From Posidonia oceanica (Eukaryota > Streptophyta > Magnoliopsida > Alismatales > Posidoniaceae): DNA of 64,000 bases. Positions 59,815-64,000 of the stretch are shown piece by piece (within the stretch, counting starts at the first letter, position 1; the number at the start of each line of letters is the position of its first letter). Where the stretch lies: assembly GCA_037176725.1 (NCBI GenBank), contig JAZBRS010000013.1:12403001-12467000 (forward strand). The letters are read 5' to 3'. The notes beneath the pieces are model-generated. The model searched no databases. It was given only the letters and a program-made list of their open reading frames with translations, and was not told the origin of the DNA. Made by a program: the position numbers and the translations under genes.

Positions 59815-60849
59815 GATATCCGAAACTATCAATCATCAATCAAACTCGTGCTAGGCTGATATCCGAAACTATCAACAATCAATCACTCTCAGGCTGATAA
59901 CCTAAACTATCTTCTGGCCGATCCATGGTTGGCCCGCAGTTGTGTTATACGGCTGACATCCAGTAACTGTCCCTCGTAATTGCACTTTTCCAGTTGATAG
60001 GTCTGTAAACTATCCGCCGGTTGACAGGACCGTAAACTGTCGCTCCAGTTGATAGGTCTGTAAACTATCGCGTGCAATTACGTTATACGGCTGACATCCA
60101 GTAACTGTCCCTTGCAATTGCGGTTTCCAGTTGATAGGTCTGTAAACTATCCTCCAGTTGATAGGTCTGTAAACTATCCGCCGGTTGACAGGACCGTAAA
60201 CTGTCGTTAGGCTGATATTCCTAAACTATCACCAGCAATTGCATTATACGGCTGATATCCAGTAACTATCCCTCATCATTGTGCGTTTCCAGTTGATAGG
60301 TCTGTAAACTATCCGTCGGTTGACAGGACCGTAAACTGTCGCTCCAGTTGATAGGTCTGTAAACTATCCACCAGTTGGTAGGACTGTAAACTACCACGCG
60401 CAATGATGTTATACGGCTGACATCCAGTAACTGTCCCTCGCAATGCCATTTCCAGTTGATAGGTCTGTAAACTATCCTCCAGTTGATAGGTCTGTAAACT
60501 ATCCGCCGGTTGACAGGACCGTAAACTGTCGTTCCAGATGATAGACTGTAAACTATCCGGCATTGCGTTATACGGCTGATATCCAGTAACTATCACTCAT
60601 GGTTTGTGGTTTCCGGTTGACAGGACCGTAAACTGTCGCTCCAGTTGATAGGTCTGTAAACTATCCACCGGTTGACAGGACCGTAAACTGTCGTTAGGCT
60701 GATACTCCTAAACTATCACCCACAACCATGTTATACGGCTGATATCCAGTAACTATCACTCACAACTGCTCCGGTTGACAGGACCGTAAACTGTCACTCC
60801 CAGTTGATAGGACCGTAAACTATCCGGACGATAAGCCCGTCACCTTATC
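59815..60849. repeat. Covarying hairpin array with nested outer arms
   Basis: About 31 short inverted repeats. Twenty are of type GATA(G)...(C)TATC, ten GACA(G)...(C)TGTC, one GGTAG...CTACC; in every unit I read, a change in one arm is matched in the other. A linker GTTATACGG recurs before the GA(T/C)ATCC type. Groups of three or four hairpins are bracketed by longer complementary arms: 59975-59985/60072-60082, 60113-60121/60235-60243, 60275-60286/60396-60407, 60439-60447/60559-60567 and 60598-60609/60720-60730. The arm sequences differ between groups. GCAGTTGTG (59936-59944) and CACAACTGC (60761-60769) would close the whole set. Confidence 0.9.
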
Positions 60850-61327
60850 ATTTTTTTTCTCCTTTTCGGCGTAACCTTGTCCCAGGAAGACAAAGTCACG
60901 CACCCCCTTTCTGCGATAGGAGAGTTGGCCTCTCTCCCCTCGCACTCTTTTCTTTCCTGCTGGCTTGTTCCCCAGACGGGGACAAGCTGCACCCTGTTTC
61001 CCCTCGCTTTGTCGCGTGAGTTTGGCCTCCCTGCCAGATCCTCGCGCCACATCGCGTCCTTTTATCTTCTCTCTTGCATCATCTCCGCACCTTCTCAGCT
61101 AGCATTGCATATTAATTTAACATCATCAGCATCACTTGCGTGGCATCAGCATCTCTTCTAGTTGCACTAACTTTTGTACTAACTTTTGCATCGCATTAGC
61201 ATGCATTGCATACTTAGCATCATTCATCTGCACCTAGCATCTTGCATTGCGGCAATGGGCTACGACGTTCGGTGCATCCGCCGAATAAGTAACTCACGCC
61301 AATAGCAAATCTTTTGGCCCTCCGGTC

Positions 61328-61411
61328 AAATGGGGTGTCTTGTCAACCCTGAGCAGCGGTCTCGGTCCCCTTGACCTCGCTCAGGGAGGGGCATCTGTTG
61401 ACACCCCATTT
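61328..61411. other. Inverted repeat across the 3' spacer/3' LTR junction
   Basis: AAATGGGGTGTC (61328-61339) is the exact complement of GACACCCCATTT (61400-61411) in the LTR start. Between them GTCAA (61342-61346) can pair with TTGAC (61399-61403, overlapping alternative) and CCCTGAGC (61347-61354) with GCTCAGGG (61379-61386), leaving a 24-base loop. The PPT lies on the right arm. Confidence 0.75.
61383..61391 (+). other. B polypurine tract (candidate)
   Basis: AGGGAGGGG, four bases before the 3' LTR start at 61396, the expected place for the plus-strand primer. Confidence 0.7.
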
Positions 61412-64000
61412 CGACAAGGCTGAATCGGCAGATCTCTCTGGCGGCTAGGAAAAACCCAAAATCGCACATTTCTCTTCATCCTTCTTCCCAAATCAAAACT
61501 CCAGCTCAAACCTCAAAGCCAAACCTAGAACCACACCCATTTTCTAACCCCAAAACCTTACCCTGGAACCGTCCCAAAACCTAACCCTGAAACCATCCAA
61601 AACCCAAGCCAAAACCAAACCCTAACCCTCCTTTTTACCCTTCAAAACTAGCCAACTTGACCTAAGCCTTTACCCCTCTTCCCGAGCTCAAAACTTGACC
61701 AAAATCCATAGGAAAATCCACCAACACCCACTCAACAAGCCTACTCTAGAACCTAGAAATTTCTAAACCTAACCCATTCCCAAAAACCCTAGAAAACCTA
61801 GGTGAATTTCCCCTTTTTCTACACCTTGAAACCCCTCCAAAACCTTCTTAGAATCAAACCAAAACCTCAGACCTAATGCCTTAAGCCCTAGACTACCCGC
61901 TCGCCAATTTTCATCCCATTCCGAGACCTTTAAGACCTCCATTCACCCAAATTATCCTTTTCTCTCTCCAGGATTATCATTTTCTCTCTCCTCTCTCTCT
62001 CCTGATTATCATCTCCCTTTTCATCCCCTTCTTGCCCTTTCCCTGGCCTGGCTATGGGCCCCCTTTGTGCTTCTATCCCTTCTCTATCTTATTCCTATTT
62101 TTATTTTATTTTTAGCATTTTCTCTGAATTTTAAAAAATCATTTCCCTCCAACTCATCTCTTTCCCTTTTATTTCTCCCTTTTTCCATTTTCTTCCTCCT
62201 TCTCTTTTCCTTTTCTTTCTTTTGCAAAGACCCATAAAAACCCCTAAAAATCCATAAAATTCCAAAACATAAAAGAGACAAACCAGAACTCTAAGGAAAA
62301 CAATTAAAAAACATTAAGCAATCAATTAAAAAACTTAAACTTAACTAAATCAAGCTAAAAAGAAAATCAAGCATGCAAACTAAAAAAATGCGAAACAAAC
62401 CAAAATAAAATACTGAAAAATCTAGAAAAAACTAAAACAAAACCAAGACCCACCAAAAGTAAAAACCCTACCAAAAGAATTAAAAATAAACCCTAAAAAA
62501 GAAGTGAAACAATTAAGAACACTAAGATAAGTGATTAATGAAAGAAAAAGCTTAACTTAACAAACCTAAGGAAAACAATTTGAGAACTCAATTAAAAAGA
62601 ATGAAGAACACATCAAAAGGACTTGAAGACTCTTAATCAAACAAGAGAAACCTAATTAAAAAACATCAAGAAAAATCAGCAAATAAAAATTAAAAAAACC
62701 TAATCCAAAAGACTTAAGAAAGAAAAACCCTAAGAAGACTAAAACTTAAAAACCTAAAAACAATCCTAATTAATATGAAAATAAATCCTAAAAAATCCTA
62801 ATCAATATCCTAAAATGCTCAACAAGAAAAACACAATTTTTAAAACAATTTAAAAGGATTTAACAAACACTTAATCAAGTGAAAACTAATTAAAAGCAAA
62901 ACCAAAACCCTAAAACCCTAATCAAGCCCAAAACACACTAATTAACCTAAAAACAGTCACTAAAAATCTAATTAAAATCCTAACTCACAACACAACTTTT
63001 CTAGTATTTTTACTTATTTTTAGTTTATTTTTTTTCTTCTTCTAATTTTATTTCCTTTCTCTTCCTTTCTTCTTCTTCTTTACTTTCTTTCCCACTTCTC
63101 ATTCCTCTCTTCCTCCCCTTCATTTTCTTTCCTTTTACTGTGCTCAAGGCCCAGCCCATGTCCAACTTCTTCTTCTTCCCTCCATCCCTTCTTCTTCTTC
63201 CACTCTCCTCCTCTCTCACAACCTGCAAACGACAACACCTCTCCCCATTGGTTTTCTTTTTTTCAAACCTCCCTGACACCACCTTGACCTTCCGGCCATC
63301 ACCCATCACCCACGACCCAGACCACTTCCTCCATGCCCTGCCAATGGTAGCAGAAGACCAAGACTTCCCCTCACCTTGACCGACAGAAAATGCAGAGAGA
63401 GGGGGAGAACAAAACCCAGATTCCCACCCAAAAAAAGAAGAGTTCTTTCGACACCAAGCAACCCAGAGTGCTCCTGCTTCCTTGTGCATCTTCCACATCC
63501 AGAAACCACCCAGAAAACGACCTGAAACCCCCCCCAAACAACGATCTTCTCTTCACCTCACAGAGCAACCTTCCCCCTGGCCTCTCCAGCACCACAGTCA
63601 TCAGAAGCCTCCCAGATCTCACCACCCAACTCACCAGACCACCACCTTCACGACCCAACCCTCGCTTCAGTCCCAAACCTCCCACAGCCTCCACGAACCA
63701 CCACAAACACCTTGCACGGAAACTGCCCAGAAACCTTCCAACATCCACACCACCTTCTTCAGACCTTGCCAACCCATTTAAACTCCTCCATCGCGTTCCT
63801 GGAGCCTCCAGCAACCCAGAGTGACCTCCACCTTGGCCCGAAGGGCCACACACCGCCCCGGCGACCTCAACCCCAACTTCGGCACCCAAAAACATTGGAT
63901 CTCCCTCCGACGAGCGAAACGCACTTTTGGACGCATCGGGAGCTTCCCCAGCACGCGTGGAGCACACCGGTACCCCGCAGCAGCTCCCAGACCCCTTCGA
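61396..64000 (+). repeat. B 3' LTR, first 2,605 bp
   Basis: Aligned by eye with 38955-41558, I saw three substitutions and one extra C (near 63530). It runs off the window. No gene is supported; the open frames mirror those of the 5' LTR. Confidence 0.95.

Larger units (their letters stand above)
58054..61395 (+). other. B 3' spacer between PMD ORF and 3' LTR
   Basis: 3.3 kb without a supported gene. In order: 58054-58328 unique; 83-bp array; long dyads 58949-59350; 36-bp array; hairpin array to 60849; 60850-61327 mostly unique, with a T run at 60850 and repeated GCAT words near 61100-61250; then the junction hairpin and PPT. The open frame over 59327-59854 is the 36-bp repeat read as SHHDLIPLFSLN and is not a credible protein. 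Confidence 0.8.
38955..64000 (+). mobile_element. Element B: near-complete giant Tat/Ogre-type retrotransposon
   Basis: 5' LTR 38955-45153, PBS, leader, gag-PR-pol 46484-55342, PMD ORF 56851-58053, 3' spacer, PPT, and the first 2,605 bp of the 3' LTR from 61396. LTR starts are 22,441 bp apart; with a 6.2 kb 3' LTR the element would be about 28.6 kb. By eye the two LTR copies differ at 39298/61739, 40141/62582 and 40872/63313 plus one C in a run near 63530, so insertion is recent. Two in-frame TAG codons interrupt an otherwise open gag-pol. Confidence 0.93.

Noticed and set aside
59327..59854. 175-residue open frame with SHHDLIPLFSLN repeats
   Set aside because: Product of the 36-bp tandem array (a multiple of three); no start context, and the repeat ends break it.

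Overview
This window is plant repetitive DNA. It shows no host gene, tRNA, rRNA or CRISPR array. Everything I can support belongs to very large Ty3/gypsy LTR retrotransposons of the Tat/Ogre type. The evidence is gag-PR-RT-RNH-INT order, a second archaeal-type RNase H between RNH and integrase, LTRs of 3.5-6.2 kb, primer-binding sites resembling the 3' end of tRNA-Arg, and an extra plant-mobile-domain (PMD) ORF downstream of pol. An angiosperm nuclear genome is the best guess; I cannot name the species.

Layout (names A-F are mine). E, minus strand, 1-21748: start of a PMD ORF (1-253), decayed gag-pol (1757-10872), leader, PBS (12114-12131) and a roughly 3.5 kb 5' LTR. F, plus strand, 12568-18652: a 6.1 kb solo LTR inside E's LTR, flanked by a CAATC duplication. 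D, minus, 21749-22784: the first 1 kb of another LTR. C, minus, 22785-27075: PMD ORF and 3' half of pol, both broken. A, plus, 27076-38954: 5.6 kb LTR, PBS, leader and gag-PR. B, plus, 38955 to beyond 64000: 6.2 kb 5' LTR, PBS, leader, a nearly open 8.9 kb gag-pol, spacer, intact 400-codon PMD ORF, a 3.3 kb repeat-rich 3' spacer, and the first 2.6 kb of the 3' LTR.

The junctions imply nesting: C is the oldest host; D entered C's PMD ORF, E entered D, F entered E's LTR; independently A entered C's RNase H region and B entered A. B is young: its 5' LTR and the visible 3' LTR differ by about three substitutions and one indel in 2.6 kb. If its 3' LTR is full length, B is about 28.6 kb.

The most unusual signal is B's 3' spacer (58329-60849). 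It holds an 83-bp array, a 36-bp array, then about 31 small hairpins whose arms change together. These hairpins are grouped by longer arms that differ between groups but stay complementary within each group. Related phased inverted-repeat units occur in the LTRs of E and D (28-29 bp period) and, more weakly, in the 30-bp LTR minisatellites of F, A and B.

Gag forms the particle, PR cleaves the polyprotein, RT with two RNases H makes cDNA primed at the PBS and PPT, and integrase inserts it. The role of the PMD protein is unknown.
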